DNA of 64,000 bases from Multifurca ochricompacta (taxonomy: Eukaryota; Basidiomycota; Agaricomycetes; Russulales; Russulaceae), in the NCBI GenBank assembly GCA_022496185.1, contig WTXG01000010.1, positions 531,524-595,523 of the forward strand, read 5' to 3'. The first letter of the stretch is position 1. Every line of letters starts with the position of its first letter. The notes beneath the pieces are model-generated. The model was given only the letters and a program-made list of their open reading frames with translations, was not told the DNA's origin and did not search any database. This document shows positions 53,099 through 62,943 of the stretch, in pieces. Made by a program: the position numbers and the translations under genes.

Positions 53099-53917
53099 AT
53101 AGTCGTCTGGCTTGCATCCCTTGTAATTAAATCAGCTCAAGATTGTTGGTATCTCTTGCGGGTGCCTGTTGGCAGTATAGGTTGGCTGAGGAAATAGCCA
53201 GTTCACATTGCATGGGCCTGGGTTAAGCTTTAGACAACAATAGTATTCTTTGAGCGTGTCCAAGGCATGCGCAACAGCAGCAAAAATCCGGGAAAGGGCC
53301 ATGACCTGCTCCTTGGTCCCGCCGAGGTAGATGGGATCCGTAAAGGCCTCAGCGATGAAGATATCAGCGCAGATTGCTCCGCCGAACATGATGTATGGAC
53401 CAGCGATAGATATAGTGATGCAGGGACAGCAAGTTGTATTGCATATATCCTTGTACTGTGGAAGACATCATTCAGTTTCTTACATCCACGTAGTTGTGTA
53501 GGCGACGGACCTTGTCATTGGTGAGCAACTTACGCAACCCTAGCGTATTTTGGACTGCACATTGTCCTGCGACACCGAGTTTGTTCTTTAGCTCCAGATG
53601 GCCCACAGTAGCAACTTTTTCGCCGAACGTCTTATCATCGAGATCTTGCTTGACCAGAGCATCGCTTTCAGCCTTGATCTTCCTGCCAATAGTTGTGTCG
53701 ACATTCTCATGTAGTTCGATCCCCAAAAGGCTGCATATATATGGGTAGACCATAGTGGCATGTTCATCCTCTGTCGAGAATATTTTTATCGATTCCAGGA
53801 TCAACTTGGTGGTATCATCCATGTGTTTCACCTCCTGTGGGTTGACCACCTTGTTGAGATCCTGCAATGAATCTTTAAGTTGGGCAAAAGCTGTGTGATA
53901 TATCGTGATAGGAGGGC

Positions 53918-54508
53918 TGTTACAACCCCTGCCTAGCAACCCACTTTTCTTCACGATCCCCAGTGACAATCCTGCCCATCCCCCTACCCTACATTTCTTG
54001 ATCACATCTCCTTCCTGGGACCCATCATGTGCCCTGCTTCCCTCTCCGTGACTGCCTTTGTCTTTGTTTGTCTTACTGTGCTCATGCTTGGTCCCTTATC
54101 TGTTATCTTTTATCTCTTATCTCTACGACCGGACACTTACTTAATTCCCTATCAGAAGCCAGGCTTTACGCCCTCTGCTTTCGTATATTTGGGCCCACAT
54201 GACTCTATGTTATCTTATCTTTAGACACTCATTCGATTACGTATATAAGTCTGCTGTAAACTACATTGTAGACCTCAGACTCGACTTATTGAATACATCA
54301 GTGCTTGTCTTCTGGACTTCCCCTTGAACGCTTTGACTCGAACATCTCAGTACTTCTGGTACTTTCCACTCAACATTGTCTTAGAGTACAGCCTCTTTGA
54401 CTTTGACTCCTCCCATACAAATTCCAAGGAGTCCTATTGGCTCCTTACCTGATAACGAATGAACACTGTCACACAAGTCGTGTGGAACATCCCGCACCGG
54501 ACGTAACA
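53918..54508 (+). repeat. 5' LTR of the gypsy element
   Basis: 591 bp, TGTTAC at the start and GTAACA at the end (perfect 6 bp inverted ends). A CGTATATAAG promoter motif is at about 54,240. Similar throughout to the copy at 61690-62283. Confidence 0.9.
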
Positions 54509-54530
54509 TCAAGTCAAGTCTCCTCCCAAC

Positions 54531-56045
54531 GTGGCTTCATCCAGCCGCAGTCAGACCCTGTTCAAAGAAGAGCTCATCGAACGCAGAGACGAGAATAATC
54601 TTTCACAACAGACACTTGGCTCTGCCATCTGGAAGGATTTTGAATCCAAGTTTGGATACTACGTCTATCATGACGGAAGATACCAACCAGTAGAATACAA
54701 CGACGAAAGGAGAGTTTGGTATCGTATCCGATACTCGGATAGCAGACACTTGTGGGTTACTACCGCTCCCGCTCCACCAGAATTCGGTCTTGGACCGTGG
54801 AGAGAGAACCTGCCTGCAATCATCACCGACTCAGAACCAGAAGAATACATTGACGAAAGCAGTGAAGATGCACCAGTATTAGCATTGTCTATGCCCCTGG
54901 TTGCACCAGCAGTTGTCACAATCAGAGCCCCTGCTTTGACAACTCCTCAGATATCGATACAATCCTCCGACACCGCTACCCCATTCCACCAAAACATGTC
55001 AACCATTGCCGCCCAACTCCCTGACCCCACTCCTCCTCCTCCTCCACCTCCTGCTGTCCCGAACATCCCTCCACCATTGGGACGTCTCTTGGGGATCCTG
55101 CCCCAGACCTTCACGGGAGATCGCTCCCAAAGCAAGAAGTTCATGCTGGAGTTCACCACATTCAAGAACTTCAACCACAATGTTGCCCAAATTGTCAACC
55201 CCTTCCAGCATGCCAACCTCTTCCTTTCGCTTATCAGGGGTGACGCAGTCAACGATTGGACAATGGAACAGCTCGAGTGGTTGAATGAGCAGGTAGAAAG
55301 TGGACGCCACACTACCAGTGAAGGCCTCTGGGAGACCATAGCCCAGAGATTCAAAGACGCCTTCACTGATGGACAGGCCAAGCAGAAAGCAGCTAGGGAA
55401 TTAAAATCCCTGCAGATGGAAAAAGGAGAACTCGATGCCTATGTGGCAAAGTTCCGGAGCCTGGCAAATCGGGCAGGCTATGATACGGATGAAGAGGCAA
55501 CCTTGGATCTCTTCTCCCAAGGACTGCCAAACCCGCTTGTCAAAAACATCATCCAATTTCATCACCCTCATGATTGGGATGAGTGGGTTGATGCTGCTCG
55601 ACAACAGCAGCAAGACTATCTTGACTTCCAAACTCAATTTGGAGTTGATACCAAGAAGGGAAAGACCTGAGAACAATGGAAGGCAGCATTTGGAGTCAAA
55701 CCAATGCACACTACTCAGAGGGATCCTAATGCTATGGATACCTCAGCAGACAGAGTCAGAGCAAGAGCCACGCTCACAGAAGACAAACAGCAGACACTGA
55801 TGAAGGAAGGACGATGTTTCCGCTGTAAAGGGCAGGGGCATATGTCCTGAGACTGTCCGAAGAAGGGGGTACGAGTTGCAGTGGCAAACGTGACACCTGC
55901 AGCCCCCATCAACAATAACCCACCAACCGTAGACAAACAAACCAAGGAAGAGAAGGCCCAAGACATATGGGCAAATATGATGAAGGAGAGTGAGGAAGTG
56001 TGAGCAATCCTTGTTGAGAAGGCGTTCGCAAAGAAGGATTTTTGA
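54531..56045 (+). pseudogene. gypsy gag, decayed
   Basis: The frame begins with GTG where the second copy (62306) has ATG, so the start codon is lost. It reads through a capsid-type region (LFLSLIRGDAVNDWTMEQLE, LDAYVAKFRSLANRAGY). It has a zinc knuckle CFRCKGQGHMS-x-DC with a TGA at the position before DC. In-frame TGA stops are at 55668, 55848 and 56001; the TGA at 56043 may be the natural end, as pol overlaps it in another frame. Confidence 0.85.
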
Positions 56046-57165
56046 TAGGCTCTACCCCATCAGCCTGGGCGAGAGCACTCCATGTTACCTCTGTGTACAC
56101 TAGTCACTTCAAATCTTTGAAAATACCAGTTCATTTCGAGACTACACAGAGGACGGCCGACCGAGACATCTTAGTGGACTCTGGAGCCACAGACAACTTT
56201 ATCAGTCCAAGAATGATTAAAGCCTTGGGACTGGGGATGCAGGCTCTTCCCCAAGAAAAGAATATCTGGAATATTGATGGAACAGCCAATCGCGCTGGGA
56301 AGATCACACACTATACCAACCTAAATGTCCAAGTTGGGGAAATGACAAAAGTCATTTGCTTCCTGATCACCAACTTAGGGGATGAAGACCTTATTCTGGG
56401 GTATCCATGGCTTGCTGCATTCCAACCCAAAATCAATTGGGCTGATGTGACAATGGATAAAGACTCATACCCCACCATCATCACATCGATAGGCTACGAT
56501 TATGCGATCAGACATCGGATGGTGATAGTTGCAGATACAAGTGAAGAAGACCTGGGTCACTGTTATGCCACCAAAGCTTCAGAATTGGCCCAGAAAGTGA
56601 TACAGGGGCAGACAGAGAAAACTTATAATGACATAGTACCGCGCGCCTACCACCGACACTGGAGGGTATTCTCAGAAGAAGAGTCCCAGTGCTTTCCACC
56701 TTCCCGACCCTGGGATCATGCCATAGACCTACTCCCCAACATGCCAGCAGCAATCGATTGCAAGATCTACCCACTATCCCAGTCTGAGCAGGTGGCGTTG
56801 ATGGAGTTCCTCGAAGAACATTTGGCAAAAGGATACATTCGCCCATCCAAGTCGCAGTATGCTTCACCCTTCTTCTTTATCAAAAAGAAGGATGGTAAGC
56901 TGCAGCCAGTCCAGGATTATCGACGAATTAATGCTCATACTGTGAAGAATGCCTACCCCCTGCCACTCATCTCCAAACTCATAGACACCATGAGGGACAA
57001 GTCCCTCTTCTCAAAGATGGATGTGCGGTGGGGGTACAATAATGTCAGGATTAAAGAAGGCGACCAGTGCAAAGCAGCATTCAAAACAAATCAAGGATTG
57101 TTTGAACCAAATGTCATGTTCTTTGGCCTTACGAACTCACTGGCAACATTCCAAGCCATGATGTG

Positions 57166-57385
57166 TTGGCCCACATGCACTCTGGCAAAGGGACCTTAAG
57201 CAAGACCCTAACCCATGCTCTAGAAAAGGAATGGCCACGTTGGGGATTGAACCCAAGACCTCTGGACAATCTGGGTCCGGCGCTCTAACCACTGAGCTAC
57301 ACGGCCTGGGTTCTACATGGAGCATAACCTTATATACCAAGGTCATGTGAGAGTTGCATCATGCAGCACTACACTTGTGTCAACA
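57166..57385 (-). mobile_element. Mini-LTR-like element with tRNA-like core, copy 2
   Basis: 220 bp, plus strand TGTTGG at the start and CAACA at the end, with perfect 5 bp duplications TGATG (57161-57165, 57386-57390). Read on the minus strand it starts TGTTGACACAAG, has a TATATAAGG box at about 57,333, then the tRNA-like sequence annotated separately, and ends CCAACA. Its TGTTGACACA start equals the start of the LTR at 62944. It splits the gypsy RT between AMM and NHIF. Confidence 0.78.
57233..57306 (-). tRNA. tRNA-like sequence inside the mini-LTR (not a normal tRNA gene)
   Basis: 74 nt on the minus strand. Acceptor arms GGCCGTG/CGTGGCC pair with two G-U pairs. The D-arm is TAGCTCAGTGGTTAGAGC (A box intact) and the T-arm TTGGG-TTCAATC-CCCAA (B box intact). 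The anticodon arm is irregular (GGAC, loop CCAGATT, GTCC) and lacks U33, so no anticodon can be assigned. Confidence 0.5.
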
Positions 57386-57529
57386 TGATGAACCACATCT
57401 TCCATGATCTCATTCTTACTGGAGAAGTAGTGGTCTATATGGACGACATCTTAGTGGCCACCCCGGACAACCTAGATCACCACCGAGACCATGTGCATCA
57501 GGTGCTAGACATACTCCAAGAACATGACC

Positions 57530-58219
57530 TGTGACGCTTTTTGTCGATGTAATGGTTTGTGATGTGTTTGTGACGTTTTGTGACAGTTTTCGACTCGCGC
57601 GCGTTCGACTTTTGTTTCAACGTTTTCGACACTCCTCACTCTGAGTCATGTGACTGGAGCTGATGGATCTTTCTTATCTAATCGCTAAATTCCTCGGACT
57701 GACCTGATTGACACTGATCTGCTTTTGGAGTGGGTGCAACACCACTTACAATTCCTGCTTCAGTTCCCACTAGAGATTCACATGTATATTTACTGTACTA
57801 CATTCTACTTTACTTACAAAGACACTAGAATACTTGTATTTAAGTAGGACACACTGGAGAGACAGACTTTAAGTCTGTTCTCTTGTATCTAATACAGGTC
57901 TACTGTTCTTCACCAGAATCCCCTTGAACTTCCTAAGCTGCAACTTAGGAAGCCTTCACCCCAGAACCTCCAGCAGGGCCTATTGCCACTGCTTCAACTC
58001 GCTTCTTGCACGTGTGGTTTGCCTTGACACCTTGAATTGACGTGTGCCCCTCTTGTATCTTGTGGGCCTTTGAATCTTGACTGCAGCTCGCTGGGGCTTG
58101 CCTTGACACCTTGACTTGACTTGTCTTGATAGTCTAACCTTGAATCTTGCATGCACTCCACATCTTGAGGACCTACAGCTTGAAACAACGACTGACACAG
58201 CAGAGACCTGGCTGTGACA
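57530..58219. mobile_element. Solo LTR-like insertion, 690 bp
   Basis: Begins TGTGACGC and ends CTGTGACA, with flanks TGACC (57525-57529) and CGACC (58220-58224), one mismatch. A TATTTAAG motif at about 57,838 fits an LTR promoter. It interrupts the gypsy RT after EHDL. A 17-base string, CAACTCGCTTCTTGCAC, at about 57,992 recurs at about 63,511 in the element at the window end. Confidence 0.65.
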
Positions 58220-60522
58220 CGACCTGTATCTCAAACCCGCCAAGTGCTCTTTTGAGCAATGAAGTGTGGAGTACCTAGGAGTCATCTTAGAAGAAGGACA
58301 AGTGCATATGGATCCTGTTAAAGTACAGGGAATCCGGGAGTGGCCAGTACCAACCTGTGTCAAAGACATCTGGTCATTCATCGGGTTTTGTAACTTCTAC
58401 CAACGCTTTGTCAAAGGATTCTCAGGCATCGCATGACCATTGAACAATCTATTAAAAAAGGACGTGTCATGGCATTGGGGTTTAACACAACAACAAGCAT
58501 TTGAATGGATCAGGGACCTAGTCGGCTCAGAGCCGGTACTCATCCAACTGGATCTAAGTTGCCCCTTCGAGTTGGAAGTGGATGCCTCTCACTTTGCAAA
58601 CGGAGCCATATTATATCAGAGGGATGCCACACAGATACTTCACCCAGTGGCGTACTACTCTGAAACCTTCTCCCCAGCTGAACGGAATTATGACATATGG
58701 GATAGAGAACTCCTAGCCATAGTCAAGGCATTACGACACTGGCGACCTTACCTGGCAGGGACTCCACATCAGACCATCATCCACACCGACCATTCCAACC
58801 TATTGTATTGGAAAGAACCCCATAAAATCAGCCAATGCGTCGCACGGGAGGTCCTGGAATTGGAAGAATACAACTTCACCTTGAAGCACATCGCCGGGAG
58901 CCAAAATGCCAGAGCAGATGCACTGTCACACAGGCCAGATATGCATACAGGCAAGGACAACAATAACGACATCACCATCCTCCCAGAAGAGGTGTTTGCA
59001 AAGACCGCCATTGTCAGTCTTCATGATATGGATCTGTGGGCACAGGTCTCACAGAATATGAACCCCACACTTTGCCGCTCATGGGCCAATGCACATAACC
59101 TGAAAGAAGTCAACGGCCTCTGGTGGAAAGATGGGGATCGACTCGTTGTCACCAGTGGTGACAACATTAAGAGGGGGGTGATCCATTTTCACCATGATCT
59201 CCCTTCTGCTGGCCACCCCGGCATCGCTAACACCTATGCCCTTGCCAAAAGAGACTATTGGTGGCCTAACATGAAACAGGATGTCAAGAGTTATGTACAG
59301 GGATGCGCAGCATGTCAGGCAAACAAGGTTAACACCCACCCGAAAACCCCACCAATATACCCCATCACTCCCATCGCATCAACCCCCTTCCAGACCATCG
59401 CAATGGATTTCATTGTCAAGCTACCCAAATCACAGGGCTTTGACACCATCCTCACAATCACCAACCATGATTGCTCCAAAGCAGCCTTGTTCATCCCCTG
59501 CAACAAAACCATCACAGCTGAAGGAGTGGCGAAGCTATACCTGAATCATGTATACTGTCACTATGGACTCCCCAGAAAGATTATATCCGACCGAGACACC
59601 AGATTCACATCAGCATTTGCTAAAGCCCTGTGCAAGACATTAGACATAGCACAGAACATCTCTATGGCTTACCACCCACAAACGGACGGACAGTCCGAAT
59701 GAACAAACCAATGGTTAGAACAGTACCTGTGGTTCTGGTGCAACAGCAGACAAGATGATTGGGCAGAATGGCTATCAACTGCGGAGTTTGCTCACAATTC
59801 ATGGCCCAATGGGACTACGAAAGCCACCCCTTTCTCCCTTATCATGGGCTGGACCCCGCGCACCACATGGACAGATAAGCCCACTAATGTCCCTTCAGTA
59901 ACCCGATGGATAAGCCAATGGGAAGAACTACAACAATCAGCCAATGAAAACCTGATAAAGGTGCAACAACTCCTGATGGCACAGCCGAGCACATTCACAC
60001 CTTATCAAGCCAATGACTGGGTCTGGCTCGAGGGAAGGAACATTCACACGTCACACCCCTCGACCAAACTAGCGCCCCGACGTCACGGACCCTTCCAGAT
60101 CACAAGGAAGCTGTTGGACATATCATATGAACTGCGGTTACCCCTGAAATGGAAGATCCATCCTGTCTTCCATGCCAAGCTCTTGACCCCATATAAGGAA
60201 ACCTCCATTCATGGGGAGAACTTCCCAAGACCCCCACCTGACCTTATCGACGGAGAAGAAGAGTGGGAAGTAGAACGCATTCTAGATTCAAAGCGACAAG
60301 GCCGAGGGCGCAAGCTGTATTACCTTGTCAAGTGGAAGGGATTCCCAGACTCTGACAGCTCATGGGAACCAGCTGGAGAAATCTTCGCCCCGGTCCTTAT
60401 CTCAGAGTTTCATATCCAACACCCAGAAGCGCCCAAGAACACTTAAAAGGAGCAACCCAGAACCCTGTCAAATTCCCCAGTACATGCTCTCACAGCAACG
60501 TCCTAACACCATACAATCCATT

Positions 60523-61773
60523 ATGTCTTTCATCGCTGCCAATGCTGCCGTCGACGCTTTCACTGCCTCCCCTGTAGTTGTCGAAAACTTTCCCTCTGCC
60601 CATCCCTCCACACGTCCCTCATCCCCCATCGATTATGAAGCTGCAGAAGCATGAGTAAAGAACCAGTCCCCCAACCCCAATGATGACTTCGAACACTGCG
60701 AAGAGCTGCACCCAAATGACTTGGTAGGCATGGAGATGGACGACAAAGTTCCCAAGTTTCCATTCTTCGCCAACAACCCAAACTCATCAATGTACTTCCC
60801 GCTTGAGATCACCATGGTGGATGGCACCACAGCTATAGCTAAGTACATCTTCTATACCAATGGAGGAATGGATGTCGCAGGATGCATGAAGAAGAATGGC
60901 CCCATCTATGGGGCTCCAGTCTATTTGGAAGAATGCTATACAGGACAACTCCACCACATGATGAGTGATGAGCAGTTGGGGCACTTGGCTGCAGAAGATT
61001 CCCAAGCCTTCGCAATCGACGAGGTGCTGAACGATATGCGTCTCCCACACCTCAAAGCCGAGGTAATGAGGCTGTGGAAGAACTTGACGCTACGTACAAC
61101 ACTCAACAAGCAGTACAAAGAACATGTGAAGATGATGACGAGGTTGACCAGCGGGATGTTCCAGGTTGAACAGGAGTTGGTAGAGATCCAAAAGAGGTTG
61201 GAGACAGGGGATGCGTACCAGACCATTGCCGAGAGGTATGCCGACACATATGCACGACCTCTCCCTCCACGATCGTTAGGAGCCACACCAAGGCTGTTGC
61301 CAAATTGGTTTGAGATGCCACAGATGCATGAGAATCCCCGCAGAGAAACATGCTGGCAGTGTGACAGTAAGTACCACATCAGTTGGAACTGTCCCCTCAA
61401 CCGCAAGTGGTGTCACCACTGTCGCAGCAACCTGCACTGGAGCTGGTTCTGCATTTTCTGTTGTGTAGGTGTCCCCCCAACAATCATCAATCCGTCCGGC
61501 TGGTGCGGTAAATGCCTGCATCACAACGCAGGGCATCGCGAGTTGGACTGCCCTATCCACGACCTCTGCTACTCGTGTGGACAGCGCGGCCCTTACGGCT
61601 TCCTCCGTGCACATAGGTGTCCCCAGGATGAGGACAAAGAGAATTACACCATGGACGATCGTAATGTAGCTGACGATTACTTGGACTTGTGTTATGACCC
61701 CTGCCTAGTAACCCACTTTTCTTCACGATCCACAGTGATGACCCTACCCGTCCCCCTACCTTACACTTCTTGA
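60523..61773 (+). pseudogene. Extra 3' ORF of the gypsy element, with zinc knuckles
   Basis: The frame starts MSFIAANAAVDAFTASP, has one TGA at 60652-60654 after EAAEA, and continues in the same frame through VGMEMDDKVPKFPFFANNP and a coiled-coil-like centre (MTRLTSGMFQVEQELVEIQ). The Cys-rich end holds a CX2CX4HX4C knuckle (CWQCDSKYHISWNC), a second (CHHCRSNLHWSWFC), and further Cys/His groups (CGKCLHHNAGHRELDC, CYSCGQRGPYG). The frame extends 84 bases into the 3' LTR (from 61690), where the stop lies. It follows the chromodomain, so it is neither gag nor integrase. Its function is unknown; nucleic-acid binding is inferred from the knuckles. Confidence 0.75.
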
Positions 61774-62283
61774 TCACGTCCCCTTCCTGGGACCCGTCAC
61801 ATGCCCTGCTTCCCTCCCCGTGATCGGCTTTGTCTTTGTTTATATCACTTTGCTCATGATTGACTCCTTATCCGTTATCTTCTATCCCTTATCTTTACGA
61901 CCAGACACTTACTTAATTCCCTATCAGAAGCCAGGCTTTACGCCCTCTGCTTTCATATATTCGGGCCCACATGACTCCGTGTTATCTTATCTTTAGACGC
62001 TCATTCGATTACGTATATAAGTCCACTGTAACTACATTGTAGACCTCAGACTCGACTTATTGAATACATCGGTGCTTGTCTTCTGGACTTCCCTTTGAAT
62101 GCTTTGACTCGATCATCTCACCAAGTACTTCTGGTACTTTCCACTCAACATTGTCTTAGAGTACAGCCTCTTTGACTTTGACTCTTCCATAACACACTCC
62201 AAGGAGCCCTATTGGCCCCTTACCTGATAATGAACGAACGCTGTCACACAAGTCGTGTGGAACGTCCCGCATCGGACGTAACA
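61690..62283 (+). repeat. 3' LTR of the gypsy element, shared with a second copy
   Basis: 594 bp, TGTTAT at the start and GTAACA at the end, closely similar to the 5' LTR. It is followed directly by the leader and gag start of another copy, so it serves as the 5' LTR of that copy too. Confidence 0.88.
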
Positions 62284-62305
62284 TCAAGTCGAGTCTCCTC
62301 CCAAC

Positions 62306-62943
62306 ATGGCTTCATCCAGCCGCAGTCAGACCCTGTTCAAAGAAGAGCTCATCGAACGCAGAGACGAGAATAATCTTTCACAACAGACACTTGGCTCTGC
62401 CGTCTGGAAAGACTTTGAAACCGAGTTTGGATACTACGTCTATCATGACGGAAGATACCAACTGGTAGAATACAACGACGAAAAGAGAGTTTGGTATCGT
62501 ATCCGATACTCGGATAGCAGACACTTGTGGGTTACTACCGCTCCTGCTCCACCAGAATTCGGTCTTGGACTGTGGAGAGAGAACCTGCCCGCGATCATCA
62601 CCAACTCAGAACCAGAAGAATATGTCGAAGAGAATAGCGAAGACGCACCAGTATTAGCATTGCCTACACCCCTGGTTGCACCGGCAGTTGTCACGATCAG
62701 AGCCCCTGCTTTGACAACTCCTCAGATATCGATACAATCCTCAGACACTGTTACCCCATTCCACCAGAACATGTCCACATCGCTGCCCAACTCCCTGACC
62801 CTGTTCCTCCTCCTCCCCCACCCCCTGTTGTCCCGAACATCCCTCCTCCATCGGGACATCTTTCGGGGATCTTGCCCCAGACCTTCATGGGGGATCGCTC
62901 CCAAAGTAAGAAGTTCATGCTGGAGTTCACCACATTTAAGAAC
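62306..62943 (+). pseudogene. Second gypsy gag fragment
   Basis: Starts with ATG (MASSSRSQTLF) and is closely similar to the gag at 54531. A frame shift occurs near 62,773, after NMST. The copy stops at AAGAAC, where the next LTR begins at 62944. It is the start of a second gypsy copy in tandem with the first. Confidence 0.85.

Larger units (their letters stand above)
51556..53917 (-). pseudogene. Protein-kinase-like gene broken by three mobile elements
   Basis: Minus strand. The upstream exon (to about 53,486) reads IYHTAFAQLKDSLQDLNKVV and LRKLLTNDKVRRLHNYVDVR; a GTAAGA intron follows. The second exon reads MFGGAICADIFIAEAFTDPI and LNPGPCNVNWLFPQPTYTA. Kinase motifs follow: RPVLIKFCKAYHGNA, LHKANLVFGDMRRPNILV (catalytic loop form, D and N) and LIDFEWVGEA (DFG position as DFE). 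The gene is cut at 53,917 by the gypsy LTR, so its 5' end is absent. It contains a solo LTR at 52,496-53,098 and a MITE at 51,931-52,344; taking out either insertion together with one target copy rejoins the frame. One further in-frame TGA is at 53,132-53,134. This kinase type is expanded in Agaricomycetes; substrate unknown. Confidence 0.8.
56042..60446 (+). pseudogene. gypsy pol: protease, RT, RNase H, integrase, chromodomain
   Basis: The protease has the DSGATD motif at about 56,177. RT runs from ALMEFLEEHLAKGYIRPSKS to VYMDDILVAT (catalytic YMDD at about 57,439); two insertions interrupt it. RNase H starts at FELEVDASHF, with DRELLAIVKALRHW. Integrase shows the HPG and CAAC zinc ligands, MDFIVKLP and ISDRDTRF. 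The chromodomain is near the end: WEVERILDSKRQGRGRKLYY and LVKWKGFPDSDSSWEP, ending at TAA 60446. TGA stops occur at 58260, 58434 and 59700, the last two where arginine is highly expected. The frame differs from gag, so a programmed shift or reinitiation was used originally. Confidence 0.88.
53918..62283 (+). mobile_element. Ty3/gypsy chromovirus retrotransposon (decayed, nested insertions)
   Basis: About 8.4 kb: 5' LTR, gag, protease-RT-RNaseH-integrase-chromodomain, an extra ORF, and 3' LTR. Order and the chromodomain identify a Ty3/gypsy chromovirus. Left flank AGGGC precedes the 5' LTR; the right flank is another gag copy, so no target duplication can be checked. It interrupts the kinase pseudogene. 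Two foreign insertions lie in the RT region (57166-57385, 57530-58219). No polypurine tract is seen directly before the 3' LTR. Confidence 0.9.

Noticed and set aside
57233..57306. Functional tRNA gene
   Set aside because: The anticodon arm is irregular, U33 is missing, and the sequence is part of a mobile element with a second, degraded copy.
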